A stretch of DNA of 64,000 nucleotides from Pyxidicoccus trucidator (GCF_010894435.1 NZ_JAAIXZ010000016.1:226998-290997); one strand, 5' to 3'. Shown: positions 34,777-43,715, counted from the stretch's first letter. Numbers and translations: made by a program. Notes: generated by a model from the letters alone, not told the origin.

Positions 34777-36945
34777 CTAGGCCTTGGCGTCCGGCTGCGT
34801 GGCCTCGGGGGCCGGCTGCGCGGGCAGGCTTTCGCCGGCCGGCTGCTGGGCCGCGGCACGCTCCGCCATCGCCTCCTTGCGGGACAGGCGGATCTTGCCC
34901 GTCTTGTCGATGCTGACCACCTTCACCAGCACCTCGTCGCCCTCCTTCAGCACGTCGGACACGCTCTTGACGCGCTTGTCGGACAGCTCGGAGATGTGGA
35001 TGAGGCCGTCGGTGCCCGGGAACAGCTCCACGAAGGCGCCGAACTCGGCGATCTTCCGCACCGTGCCCGTGTAGACCTTGCCAATCTCCGCCTCGCGCGT
35101 GAGCGCCTGAATCATGGCGATGGCGGCCTTCACCGCGTCGCCGTTGGCGCTGGCGATGTCCACGCGGCCCGAGTCCTCGATGTTAATCGCGGCACCCGTG
35201 CGGGCGATGATGTCCTTGATGACCTTGCCGCCCGGCCCGATGACGTTCTTGATGAACTCGGGACGAATCTGGATGGTGGTGATGCGCGGCGCGTACTGGC
35301 TGATCTCCTTGCGGGGAGTGGCCAGCGACTTGAGCATCTCATCCAGGATGTGGATGCGGCCCTGACGCGCCTGCTCCAGCGCGCGGCTCATGATCTCCGT
35401 GGTGAGACCGGTGATCTTGATGTCCATCTGGATGGAGGTGATGCCCTTCGTGGTGCCGCACACCTTGAAGTCCATGTCGCCCAGGTGGTCCTCGTCACCG
35501 AGGATGTCCGAGAGGATGGCGATCTTCTCGCCCTCCTTCACCAGGCCCATGGCGATGCCGGCCACCGGGGACTTGATGGGGACGCCCGCGTCCATCAGCG
35601 CCAGCGTGCCGCCGCAGACGGAGGCCATGGACGAGGAGCCGTTGGACTCGAGGATGTCCGAGACGAGGCGCAGCGTGTACGGGAAGGACTCGCTCTTGGG
35701 CACCATGTTGCGCAGCGCCCGCTCCGCCAGCGCGCCGTGGCCGACTTCACGACGGCCCGGGCCGCGCAGCGGCTTCGTCTCATTCACGCTGAACGGCGGG
35801 AAGTTGTAGTGCAGCATGAAGCGCTTGAAGGCCATGCCGCCCAGCATCTCCAGGCGCTGCTCGTCGTCGCTGGTGCCCAGGGTGGCCACCACCAGCGCCT
35901 GCGTCTCGCCGCGGGTGAAGAGCGCGCTGCCGTGGGTGCGCGGGAGCACTCCCACCTCGCACGTAATCGCGCGGACCACGTCGTGCCCACGGGCGCCGAT
36001 GCGGCCGCCGTTGACGGTCATCTCGCGCATGTGCTCGTACTTCAGGTCCTCGACCACCGCCTTGGCGTGCTTCTCCACCAGCGGGGTGTAGCCGTCGCCG
36101 AGCTGCTCCTTGAGCTTCGCGAGCGTCTCCTTCTTCGCCTTGGACAGGGCGTCGTAGCGGGCACCCTTCTCCTTGATGCCATAGCCGGCCTTGATGGCGT
36201 CCATGGCCAGCTCACGCACCTTGGCGCGCAGGCCCTCGTCCACCGAGGCGGGCTTGTCGAAGGAGCGAACCTGCTTCTTCAGCTCGCGGCGCAGCTCGTC
36301 CTGCAGGTCCAGCGCGGGCTGCGCCGTCTTGAAGCCGAACTCGAGCGCGGCCACCATGTCCGCCTCGGACACCTCTTCCGCGCCGCCCTCGACCATGACG
36401 ATGGCCTCGCGGCTGACGGCCATGACCAGGTCCAGGTCGCTCTGCTCACGCTGCTTCGCGGTGGGGTTGGCGACGAGCTGACCGCCGATGCGGCCCACGC
36501 GGATGCCGGCGAGGGGGCCGTTGAACGGGATGTCCGACACCCACAGCGCCGCGGAGGCGCCGGTGATGCCGTGGATGTCACCCTCGTTGTCCGGGTCCGA
36601 GGAGATGACGCTGGCGATGACCTGCGTCTCGTACGCGTAGCCTTCCGGGAACAGGGGACGCAGGGAGCGGTCCACCAGACGGCTGGCCAGCGTCTCCTTC
36701 TCCGTCAGCCGGCCCTCGCGCTTGAAGTAGCTGCCGGGGATGCGGCCCGCCGAGTACAGCTTCTCCTGGTACTCCACCGTGAGCGGGAGGAAGTCGATGT
36801 CCTTCTTCTCGCGGGCGCTCACCGCCGTCACGAGCAGCATGGTGTCGCCGTAGCGCACCACGACGGAGCCGTCGGCCTGCTTCGCCATGCGGCCCACTTC
36901 AATGCTCAGCTCGCTCTCACCAATCTTGACGCTCTTCTTCAACAT
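34777..36945 (-). CDS. pnp: Polyribonucleotide nucleotidyltransferase (PNPase)
   Basis: 722-aa phosphorolytic 3'-5' exoribonuclease of RNA decay. Two RNase PH domains (residues 10-225, with FKREGRLTEKETLASRLVDRSLRP; and 320-545, with RTHGSALFTRGETQALVVATLG and GDEDHLGDMDFKV carrying the active-site Asps) flank a helical linker. A KH domain (VIGPGGKVIKDIIARTGA) and an S1 domain (GKVYTGTVRKIAEFGAFVELFPGTDGLIHISEL) follow. Length is typical. The order rpsO-pnp is conserved in bacteria. The 385-bp leader holds a strong hairpin. Confidence 0.98.
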   Translation of the reverse strand: MLKKSVKIGESELSIEVGRMAKQADGSVVVRYGDTMLLVTAVSAREKKDIDFLPLTVEYQEKLYSAGRIPGSYFKREGRLTEKETLASRLVDRSLRPLFPEGYAYETQVIASVISSDPDNEGDIHGITGASAALWVSDIPFNGPLAGIRVGRIGGQLVANPTAKQREQSDLDLVMAVSREAIVMVEGGAEEVSEADMVAALEFGFKTAQPALDLQDELRRELKKQVRSFDKPASVDEGLRAKVRELAMDAIKAGYGIKEKGARYDALSKAKKETLAKLKEQLGDGYTPLVEKHAKAVVEDLKYEHMREMTVNGGRIGARGHDVVRAITCEVGVLPRTHGSALFTRGETQALVVATLGTSDDEQRLEMLGGMAFKRFMLHYNFPPFSVNETKPLRGPGRREVGHGALAERALRNMVPKSESFPYTLRLVSDILESNGSSSMASVCGGTLALMDAGVPIKSPVAGIAMGLVKEGEKIAILSDILGDEDHLGDMDFKVCGTTKGITSIQMDIKITGLTTEIMSRALEQARQGRIHILDEMLKSLATPRKEISQYAPRITTIQIRPEFIKNVIGPGGKVIKDIIARTGAAINIEDSGRVDIASANGDAVKAAIAMIQALTREAEIGKVYTGTVRKIAEFGAFVELFPGTDGLIHISELSDKRVKSVSDVLKEGDEVLVKVVSIDKTGKIRLSRKEAMAERAAAQQPAGESLPAQPAPEATQPDAKA

Positions 36946-37154
36946 GTCCGTGCCTCTGGGTACTTCAGGGGCGAGGACCCCACCGCACGCACCCGGCCCG
37001 CAAATGGAGCCAGGAACCCCGGGAGGGCCCTCGGGGTGTATGAGCGGTCGCCAGGGCCTGGGACAGGCGCACGACAGGCAACCGCCAGCCTGTACTGCGG
37101 AGGGCGCTTGCGGAGCGCCGGAGGGATGTCTCGGAACTTTTGATCCCTGATCGC

Positions 37155-37179
37155 ACCGGCTGACCCTGTGTCAGCCGGT
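37155..37179 (-). other. Stem-loop in pnp leader
   Basis: ACCGGCTGA / TCAGCCGGT, 9 perfect base pairs with a 7-nt loop and no T-run, 210 bp upstream of the pnp start. In enterobacteria pnp is autoregulated through RNase III cleavage of a leader hairpin; this could be a functional analogue. Confidence 0.45.
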
Positions 37180-37288
37180 CCGAACGGAAACCAAAACCTC
37201 CGACGGCACCACTCCCTTGCCCGCCTCCACCCACCGCGCTTCTCTTCTTCTACGACGTCACTTCCTACCGCCTACGGCTCAAACGCGC

Positions 37289-37313
37289 GGGGCGCTGGTT
37301 GTGCCAGCGCCCC
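37289..37313 (-). terminator. Terminator hairpin after rpsO
   Basis: GGGGCGCTGG / CCAGCGCCCC, a perfect 10-bp stem with a 5-nt loop, 18 bp after the rpsO stop. Followed by GCGCGTTTG on the minus strand, so intrinsic termination may be partial and allow read-through to pnp. Confidence 0.65.
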
Positions 37314-37330
37314 GGTTGCTGCTCAGCGGA

Positions 37331-37603
37331 CTACTTGCGGATGCCGAGACCCTCGATGAGCTTCTTGTACCGGGTCACATCCTTGGACTTGAGGTAGTCC
37401 AGCAGCCGGCGCCGCTGACCGACCAGCTTCAGCAGACCGCGCCGAGAGTGGTGGTCCTTCTTGTGGGTCTTGAAGTGCTCGGTGAGCATGTTGATGCGCT
37501 CGGACAGCAGCGCCACCTGCACCTCGGGAGAGCCCGTGTCCGTCTCGTGCGTACGGAACTTCGCCACCAGCTCCGTCTTGCGCTCGGTATGCAATGCCGA
37601 CAT
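37331..37603 (-). CDS. rpsO: Small ribosomal subunit protein uS15
   Basis: 90-aa S15, a four-helix protein binding the 16S rRNA central domain. Signature blocks are ETDTGSPEVQVALLSERI, LTEHFKTHKKDHHSRRGLLKLVGQRRRLLDYL and RYKKLIEGLGIRK. Length is that of the family (89-90 aa). The gene follows the MoaD-like gene and precedes pnp. Confidence 0.98.
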   Translation of the reverse strand: MSALHTERKTELVAKFRTHETDTGSPEVQVALLSERINMLTEHFKTHKKDHHSRRGLLKLVGQRRRLLDYLKSKDVTRYKKLIEGLGIRK

Positions 37604-37727
37604 GTGTCGCTTCCTTCGCCCACTCCGGTGTGAGGACGGCTCGAGGCACCACGGTCCGCGGAGGGGTACAGACCGGGTCTCGTCCTTCTAGAGAACGGGG
37701 GGCTTATAAGCGCCGCCCCCCGCAGGG

Positions 37728-38051
37728 TCAACCTTCGACGCCTGCCTGTCGGGGCCCTGGAGCCTTCGACAGTGCGAAGAAATACAGCTTCAGGCCGGTG
37801 GATAGTCCCCCGCCCCCGCGGGCCAGCTCCTCGCCCGCCCGCTCGCCCATGGCGATGTGGAGGTAGAGCCCCGAGCCTCCCCGCTCGCCCTTCAGGTACT
37901 GCCGGACCCGGGGGTAGAGCTTGAAGAGGGACTCCAGCACGTCCCCCACCCCGGCGTTGGCGGGCATGCCCAGGCTCAGCTCGCGCCGGCCCTCGAAGGC
38001 GCCGCGCAGCGCGGGCGCCACCACCACGGAGACTTCGACGGCATGGGCCAC
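37728..38051 (-). CDS. MoaD/ThiS-like ubiquitin-fold protein
   Basis: 107-aa protein. The order of elements (VEVSVVVAPALRGAFEGRRELSL, a helix VGDVLESLFKLYPRVRQYL, then LYLHIAMGERAG and LSTGLKLYFFALSKAPG) resembles the beta-grasp fold of MoaD/ThiS sulfur carriers: start strand with ..LR, helix ..L..L...YP, end strand with ..LD.GDEV.ff...sG. The C-terminal Gly-Gly needed for sulfur activation is missing; the protein ends GVEG. So it may be a beta-grasp protein with another role. It lies between truB (23 bp upstream) and rpsO in the translation gene group. Confidence 0.55.
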   Translation of the reverse strand: MAHAVEVSVVVAPALRGAFEGRRELSLGMPANAGVGDVLESLFKLYPRVRQYLKGERGGSGLYLHIAMGERAGEELARGGGGLSTGLKLYFFALSKAPGPRQAGVEG

Positions 38052-38074
38052 GGAGGACAGGAGGCCCCCTCGCC

Positions 38075-38944
38075 CTAGACGAGCACGCGCAGGTAGCGCA
38101 GCCGGCCGGACACCACTTCCGCCACGGCCAGCAGTGCGCCGTCCGGGCCCATGACACGCACCTTTCCAGCGCTGCCCGCGGGCACCTCCACCGGCACGCC
38201 GTGGGACACGCGCTGGGCCTCGGCCGCGCCCACCCGCACCTCGGGCATCTCCACCAGCGCGTCGGCCATGGACAGCAGCCGGGGCGCCAGCGCGCCGTCC
38301 CGCGCCAGGGCCGGAAGGTCCGCCAGCGGCAGCGCCTGGGCCAGGGTGAAGGGGCCGCTGTGCGTGCGCCGCAGCGCCTCCAGGTGGGCGCCGCAGCCCA
38401 GCGCCCGGCCCAGGTCGAAGGCCAGCGTGCGGACGAAGAAGCCCTTGGAGCAGCGCACGGAGAGCTGCAGCCGGTCCGCCGAGTAGTCGCGCAGCACCAG
38501 CTCGTACACGGTGACGTGGCGGGCGGCCCGCTCCACCTCTTCGCCGGCGCGCGCCAGCTCGTAGAGCCGCTTCCCGGCCACCTTCACCGCCGAGTACATG
38601 GGCGGCACCTGGTCGAAGGAGCCCCGGAAGCGCGCCAGCGCGGACTCCAGCAGGGCGGGCGTCAGCGGAGGCACCTGCGCCTGCGCCGTCACCTGCCCCT
38701 GCGCGTCCTGGGTGTCCGTCTCCGCGCCCAGGCGCACCGTGGCGTCGTACGCCTTGTCTCCCTCGGTGATGAAGCCGGCCACCTTGGTGGCCTCACCCAG
38801 GCACAGCGGCAGCACGCCGGTGGCCATCGGGTCCAGCGTCCCCGTGTGGCCCACCTTCTTCAGCTTCAGCAGCGAACGCACCTGTCGCACCACGTCAAAA
38901 GACGTGGGGCCCGAGGGCTTGTCGATGACCAGGACGCCGTCCAT
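38075..38944 (-). CDS. truB: tRNA pseudouridine(55) synthase
   Basis: 289-aa TruB making pseudouridine 55 in the T-loop of tRNAs. Catalytic Asp38 lies in GHTGTLDPMATGVLPLCLGEATK. Other blocks are YDATVRLGAETDTQDAQG, PMYSAVKVAGKRLYELAR and a C-terminal PUA-like part. It follows rbfA in the conserved infB-rbfA-truB order, 33 bp after its stop. Confidence 0.97.
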   Translation of the reverse strand: MDGVLVIDKPSGPTSFDVVRQVRSLLKLKKVGHTGTLDPMATGVLPLCLGEATKVAGFITEGDKAYDATVRLGAETDTQDAQGQVTAQAQVPPLTPALLESALARFRGSFDQVPPMYSAVKVAGKRLYELARAGEEVERAARHVTVYELVLRDYSADRLQLSVRCSKGFFVRTLAFDLGRALGCGAHLEALRRTHSGPFTLAQALPLADLPALARDGALAPRLLSMADALVEMPEVRVGAAEAQRVSHGVPVEVPAGSAGKVRVMGPDGALLAVAEVVSGRLRYLRVLV

Positions 38945-38976
38945 GTCACGCCAATATTGTGGGCCCGGGGCTGGAA

Positions 38977-39336
38977 CTACCAGCCTTCCTTGCTCCGGAC
39001 CTCGCGGAGGAGACGGTCAATCTTGTCCCCCTCGCCGACAGACTCGTCGAAGGAGAAGAAGATTTCGGGCGACACGCGCAGGTTGACGGTGGACGTCACC
39101 TCGCGGCGCACGAAGCCCTTGGCGGCCTCCAGCCCCTTCTGCGTGTCGGCCCGCTCCTGCTCGGTGCCAATCATCGAATAGAAGACCTTGGCCACGCGCA
39201 GGTCCGGGGAGACCTTCACCCCCGTAATCGTGATGTAGCCGATGCGCGGGTCCCTCAGCATGCCTCGGGCGAGCAGGTCGCCGATGGCCGCCTGGATTTC
39301 CTGCCCCACCCGCTCCGGTCGGGAATGCGTCGTCAT
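38977..39336 (-). CDS. rbfA: 30S ribosome-binding factor A
   Basis: 119-aa RbfA, a KH-fold factor needed for 16S rRNA 5'-end maturation and cold growth. Recognised by RPERVGQEIQAAIGDLLARG, ITGVKVSPDLRVAKVFYS, and FVRREVTSTVNLRVSPEIFFSFDESVGEGDKIDRLL. ATG overlaps the stop of the DUF503 gene by 4 bp. Confidence 0.97.
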   Translation of the reverse strand: MTTHSRPERVGQEIQAAIGDLLARGMLRDPRIGYITITGVKVSPDLRVAKVFYSMIGTEQERADTQKGLEAAKGFVRREVTSTVNLRVSPEIFFSFDESVGEGDKIDRLLREVRSKEGW

Positions 39337-39971
39337 TTCTTCTCCCAGTCTCGCGGATTGCGCAGGGTGCGGGCCCGGGCCCGCGCCTCGTCCAGTGTCA
39401 TCCGTCCACCGCCCGACGGAGACGGGCGGCCCGTACCCGGGCCTCCCTCGTTGTCGCCTTCATGCCGACGCTCCCAGTCCCCCAACCCCTCCGCCTCCGC
39501 CAGCGACGCCTTCTCGCCCCGCAGGAACCGGGCAATGGCGGCCTCTGACTGAGCCGCCGCGGCCTCGGGCGAAATCTCCTCGTCCCAGGAGTCCTCGTCG
39601 CCGTCCTCTTCGTCGGCCGAACGCAGGCCCGGAGCCAGCCCCCGGCCAGGCGAGCGCGTCCCGCCTTCAGAGAACAGCTGGTCCCCGAAGCCGAGGATTT
39701 CCGTCTCCCGCGCCATGAGCGGGGCGACGTACATCTCCTCGACGAAGTGGATGATCTTCTCCAATTGCTCGTCCACGTGGCGGCGGTCGTTCCCTACCAC
39801 GGCGAGAGCGACCGCGGCCTTCTGCCAGAGATCCTGGTCATCGACCTCGGCCACGGCCACGTTGAACCGTGCCTTGACCCGGTCCGTCACCCGGCGGAGC
39901 ACCTGTCGCTTGGACTTCAGCGAGCCGCTGTCCGGAATCTGGAGGGTCAGGCGTGCGACACCAACAAACAT
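39333..39971 (-). CDS. DUF503 (YlxP-like) protein with acidic extension
   Basis: 212 aa. Residues 1-92 are a normal DUF503/YlxP domain (MFVGVARLTLQIPDSGSLKSKRQVLRRVTDRVKARFNVAVAEV), a small protein often found between infB and rbfA. The remaining 120 residues are an acidic, low-complexity extension (ADEEDGDEDSWDEEISPEAAAAQ) ending in a basic helix (MTLDEARARARTLRNPRDWEKK). Typical family members stop at about 90-95 aa. Coupled to rbfA by a 4-bp overlap. Precise function is unknown; ribosome assembly is suggested by context. Confidence 0.88.
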   Translation of the reverse strand: MFVGVARLTLQIPDSGSLKSKRQVLRRVTDRVKARFNVAVAEVDDQDLWQKAAVALAVVGNDRRHVDEQLEKIIHFVEEMYVAPLMARETEILGFGDQLFSEGGTRSPGRGLAPGLRSADEEDGDEDSWDEEISPEAAAAQSEAAIARFLRGEKASLAEAEGLGDWERRHEGDNEGGPGTGRPSPSGGGRMTLDEARARARTLRNPRDWEKK

Positions 39972-40084
39972 AGAAGTCCCCCAGCCGCCAGCGGCCGCGC
40001 CTGTGGGAGGCCGGCCGCCGGGGCATCAGCTCCCTGGGAAGATGGGGTCTTCCCAGGGGTTCAGTGAGGGCACTGGACTGTCGA

Positions 40085-43000
40085 CTACGTGAGGCTCTGA
40101 CGAGTCTCTTCGATCTCGTACGCCTCGATGATGTCACCGGGCTTGAGGTCGTTGAAGTTCTCGATGCCGATACCGCACTCGAAGCCCTGCGCGACCTCCT
40201 TGACGTCATCCTTGAAGCGACGCAACGAGGCCATCTTCCCGGAGAACAGCTGCTTGTTCTCGCGCATGAGCCGAACGAAGGCGCCGCGCTTGATGACGCC
40301 GTCCAGCACCGCAGCGCCGGCGATGGTGCCCAGGCGGGGCACGTTGAAGGTGTTGCGCACCTCCGCACGGCCCAGCTTGCGCTCGGTGCGGATGGGCTCC
40401 AGCAGCCCCTCCATGTCCAAGCGGACCCCGTCGATGAGTTCGTAGATGATGGAGTAGCTGTGCAGCGTCACGTCCTGCGCCTTGGCCGCGGCCTCGGCAC
40501 CGGACTCGGGGTTGACGTTGAAGCCCAGCACGACGCCCTTGGAGGCCGCCGCCCGCATCACGTCGCCCTCGGTGATGGCGCCCACGCCGGAGTGGATGAT
40601 CTCCACCTTGACCTTGTGCGTGGACAGCTTCTGCACCGCCTGCTTCACGGCCTCGGCCGAGCCCTGCACGTCCGCCTTGATGACGACGCGCAGCTCCTTG
40701 GGACCGCCGCCCGCCTTCGTCTTGGCGAACAGCTGCTCCAGGGACTCGCGGCTGACCTTGCTGAGCTCGGTCTGCCGCTCCTTCATGTTGCGGTGCTCGG
40801 CGATCTGCTTGGCCGCCTTCTCGTCCGCCACCACGTTGATGGCGTCACCCGCGCTCGGCACGCCGGACAGGCCGACGACCTCGGCGCAGTAGCCGGGCTT
40901 CACTTCCTTCACCTGCTCGCCGCGGCTGTTCGTCATCGCGCGGACCCGGCCGTAGTGCGGGCCGGTGACGATGGCGTCGCCCAGCTTCAGCGTGCCTTCC
41001 TGCACCAGCACCGTGGCCACCGGGCCACGGCCGCGGTCCAGCTTTGCCTCGATGATGGCGCCCACGCTCGGACGGCTCGGGTTGGACGTGAGCTCGAGCA
41101 CCTCGGCCTGCAGGGCCAGGTTCTCCAGCAGCAGCTCCAGGTTCTCCTTCGTCTTCGCGGAGACCGGCACCATGATGGTGTCGCCGCCCCACTCCTCGGG
41201 GACGAGCTCGTGGGTGGCCAGGTCCTTCTTCACGCGGTCCAGGTTGGCGCCCGGCACGTCCATCTTGTTGATGGCGACGACGATGGGCACCTCGGCCGCC
41301 TTGGCGTGCTTGATGGCCTCCACTGTCTGGGGCATCACGCCGTCGTCCGCGGCGACCACGAGCACCACGATGTCCGTCACGTCGGCGCCACGGGCGCGCA
41401 TGGACGTGAAGGCCTCGTGACCCGGGGTGTCGAGGAAGGTGACGTCACCGCGCGCCGTGGTGATGCTGTACGCGCCGATGTGCTGGGTGATGCCGCCCGC
41501 CTCGCCCGACGCCACGTTGGCCTTGCGGATGGCGTCCAGGAGGCTCGTCTTGCCGTGGTCGACGTGGCCCATGATGGTGACCACCGGCGGACGGGGACGC
41601 TCGTCCTCGGGACGGGCCTCCACCTCGGGCAGGAAGTCCTCCACCTCGAAGCCGACGCGGTCGATCTTCCAGCCGTAGTCGGTGGCGATCATCTCCGCGG
41701 TGTCCGCGTCCACCAGCTGGTTGGCCGTGGCCATCTTCCCCAGGCCCATCAGCTTCTTGATGATGTCCGCGCTGCGCACACCCATGCGCTGGCCCAGGTC
41801 GGACACGGAGATGCCCTCCTGCAGCTTGATGACCTTCTTCTCCTCGGCCATCTGGGTGATCTGCGTCTTGGCGCCCTTCTTCGTGGGCTTCTTCTTCTTG
41901 CCACGGATGGGGATGGTGACGCGGCCCCAGACCATGTCCGTCAGTTCCTGCTTGGACACGCTGGTCGTCTCGCCACTGGTGCGCTTGCGCTGGCCACGCT
42001 CCTTGTTCTTGGAGACGTCCACCAGCTCGCGGCCACGACCGAGGTGGTCGGGGACGACCTTGTACTCACGCCGCTCGGGGATGCCGTTGCGGCCCGGCGC
42101 CATGGGGTACTGCTTGGCCTGGCCGGCCGTGGGCGTCACGCGGCGCACCTGGATGAGCGGGCGCGAGATGACGACGGCCTGCGTCGCCGTGGGACGCGCC
42201 GGGCCACCCGTGGGGGTTACCTGGGCGTGGGGAACACCGCCCACCATGATGGTGGGCCCCTGCGGTGCGGCGCTGGCAGAGGCCTGGGCACCCACTCCCG
42301 GAGCGCCGGTGGGGCGCACGGGAGCCTGACCCGGACGCGAGCCCGGCCCCTGATAGGTCTGCCCCTGGTAGCTGGGACGACCGCCCGGGCCACCCGGACG
42401 ACCGCCAGGACCGCCAGGACCACCCGGACGACCACCCGGACCGCCCGGTCCACCCGGACGACCACCCGGACCGCCCGGTCCACCCGGACGACCACCAGGA
42501 CCACCCGGACGCCCACCAGGACCACCCGGTCCACCGGGGCCCCGCTGGACGTAGCCCGGACCCCGGGACACGACAGTCGCGGACGTAGAAGTGCTCGAAG
42601 GCGTCCGGACAGTCGGCGGGACTGGTGAGCGTTGAGGGGGTTGGGGCAAGGTGGTTCGCTCCTGGGCAGGGGAAGAAGGCGGCTGCGCGGCAGCGGGAGG
42701 CTGCACGGCGGCACGAGGTGCCTCGACCGGTGCCCTGGGGGCCTCGGCGACGGGCGTGGACGGGGCCGTGACGGGAGCCGCGGCCTGGGGGGCCTCGGCG
42801 ACCGGCGCGGTCTGCTGCGGTGTGGCGGTGACGGCGGGGGCCTCCGGAACCTCCGGGGCGGCCTCCACATGCTTCGGCTCCGTGGCCCGGGGCGCCTCGA
42901 CTGGGGCCTGGGGAGCCTCGACGACGGGAGCGGACGGCGGCTCCTCGGCGGCGTAGGTCGCGGCGCCCTGAGACTCCGGGGACGCCTCGTAGGACTGAGA

Positions 43001-43297
43001 GTAGTCGCCCTGCTGGGCGTCGCTTCCCAGGTCGGCGGACGTACCGCCGGCGGGCGCGCCCACCTTGCGGCGGACGACGAACCCCTTCGCCGTCACGGGC
43101 GGCGCGGCCTGCTTCGGCTTGCGCTTGTCCAGGATCTTCTGGACGGCGGCGGTCGCCTGGTCGTCATCGAGAGAGGACGAGTGGCTCTTGACGTCGTAAC
43201 CGAGCGCAGAAAGCTCGTTTACGACCTCCTTGTTGTCGAGCTCAATGCCGTGGCCCTTGAGCTCCTTGGCGATTTCATGGACGCGCTTCTTCGACAT
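40085..43297 (-). CDS. infB: Translation initiation factor IF-2 (large form)
   Basis: 1070-aa IF2, a GTPase that brings initiator tRNA to the ribosome. An IF2_N helix domain (SKKRVHEIAKELKGHGIELDNKEVVNELSALGYDVKSHS) is followed by a Pro/Ala/Val/Glu-rich stretch (about 65-240) and a Gly-Pro-Arg repeat tract. A second IF2_N, the G domain (GHVDHGKTSLLD, DTPGHEAF, NKMD), domain II, and the C-terminal tRNA-binding domain follow. E. coli IF2 is 890 aa. From memory, Myxococcus xanthus IF2 is also about 1070 aa and its long N-terminus has been linked to development. It lies between ylxR and the DUF503 gene. Confidence 0.98.
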   Translation of the reverse strand: MSKKRVHEIAKELKGHGIELDNKEVVNELSALGYDVKSHSSSLDDDQATAAVQKILDKRKPKQAAPPVTAKGFVVRRKVGAPAGGTSADLGSDAQQGDYSQSYEASPESQGAATYAAEEPPSAPVVEAPQAPVEAPRATEPKHVEAAPEVPEAPAVTATPQQTAPVAEAPQAAAPVTAPSTPVAEAPRAPVEAPRAAVQPPAAAQPPSSPAQERTTLPQPPQRSPVPPTVRTPSSTSTSATVVSRGPGYVQRGPGGPGGPGGRPGGPGGRPGGPGGPGGRPGGPGGPGGRPGGPGGPGGRPGGPGGRPSYQGQTYQGPGSRPGQAPVRPTGAPGVGAQASASAAPQGPTIMVGGVPHAQVTPTGGPARPTATQAVVISRPLIQVRRVTPTAGQAKQYPMAPGRNGIPERREYKVVPDHLGRGRELVDVSKNKERGQRKRTSGETTSVSKQELTDMVWGRVTIPIRGKKKKPTKKGAKTQITQMAEEKKVIKLQEGISVSDLGQRMGVRSADIIKKLMGLGKMATANQLVDADTAEMIATDYGWKIDRVGFEVEDFLPEVEARPEDERPRPPVVTIMGHVDHGKTSLLDAIRKANVASGEAGGITQHIGAYSITTARGDVTFLDTPGHEAFTSMRARGADVTDIVVLVVAADDGVMPQTVEAIKHAKAAEVPIVVAINKMDVPGANLDRVKKDLATHELVPEEWGGDTIMVPVSAKTKENLELLLENLALQAEVLELTSNPSRPSVGAIIEAKLDRGRGPVATVLVQEGTLKLGDAIVTGPHYGRVRAMTNSRGEQVKEVKPGYCAEVVGLSGVPSAGDAINVVADEKAAKQIAEHRNMKERQTELSKVSRESLEQLFAKTKAGGGPKELRVVIKADVQGSAEAVKQAVQKLSTHKVKVEIIHSGVGAITEGDVMRAAASKGVVLGFNVNPESGAEAAAKAQDVTLHSYSIIYELIDGVRLDMEGLLEPIRTERKLGRAEVRNTFNVPRLGTIAGAAVLDGVIKRGAFVRLMRENKQLFSGKMASLRRFKDDVKEVAQGFECGIGIENFNDLKPGDIIEAYEIEETRQSLT
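42391..42510 (-). repeat. 30-bp tandem repeats in infB
   Basis: Four head-to-tail 30-bp units (steps at 42391, 42421, 42451, 42481). The two middle units are identical; the outer ones differ by a few bases. Each encodes a 10-residue Gly/Pro/Arg unit (GGRPGGPGGP type). Shorter, irregular copies flank the block (about 42374-42545). Confidence 0.9.
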
Positions 43298-43406
43298 ATT
43301 GCCCTTGTTGGCCTTCTGCTCCGCCGGCTACCGGGGCGCAGCACCCTAGTCCAAACCCGAAAATGTGTGCGAGTGGTCCTTAACACCCACTCCCCCCCTG
43401 CACCCC

Positions 43407-43715
43407 TTAGCTCCCCGTCCCCGGCTTCCATGCCTGCCCGAGCTGCGACGGGTCAACCTGCCCCGCCTTGCCGCGAAAGGCTCTACCAAACGCCTTCCGC
43501 TTCAGCGCCGCCGTCAGACAACCGGCACCGCACAGGTAGGCGCCCCGTCCTGGCAGCCGCCTGGCCCTGTCCACCTCGATGGCGCCCCCGGGCCCTACCA
43601 CGAATCGGGTGAGCTCCGCTTGCGGCCGCTTGGACCCGCATCCGACGCACATCCGGACCGGACCTGACTCCGCGCTCTGCTCTCCCGCCACCTGCCGGCC
43701 GGTCGGGCGCCCCAC
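43407..43715 (-). CDS. YlxR/RnpM (DUF448) RNA-binding protein
   Basis: 102-aa protein with the family signature RMCVGCGSKRPQAELTRFVVGPGGAIEVD, RRLPGRGAYLC and a C-terminal basic helix (LKRKAFGRAFRGKAG). It sits between nusA and infB, the position of YlxR in most bacteria. YlxR homologues bind RNA; in Bacillus the protein (RnpM) modulates RNase P. The N-terminal 20 residues are variable, so the true start may be a later codon. Confidence 0.92.
   Translation of the reverse strand: MGRPTGRQVAGEQSAESGPVRMCVGCGSKRPQAELTRFVVGPGGAIEVDRARRLPGRGAYLCGAGCLTAALKRKAFGRAFRGKAGQVDPSQLGQAWKPGTGS

Larger units (their letters stand above)
36946..37330 (-). other. rpsO-pnp intergenic region
   Basis: 385 bp without a gene. 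It contains the rpsO terminator hairpin (37289-37313) and a 9-bp stem-loop (37155-37179), and must carry the pnp promoter or leader. Confidence 0.6.

Noticed and set aside
34351..37143. 930-codon open frame on the plus strand opposite pnp
   Set aside because: Same GC effect; no domain, and it runs across pnp, its terminator and the leader.
40064..42628. Long open frame on the plus strand opposite infB
   Set aside because: High GC at third positions leaves antisense frames open. The product is His/Leu/Arg-rich low complexity and infB on the other strand is certain.
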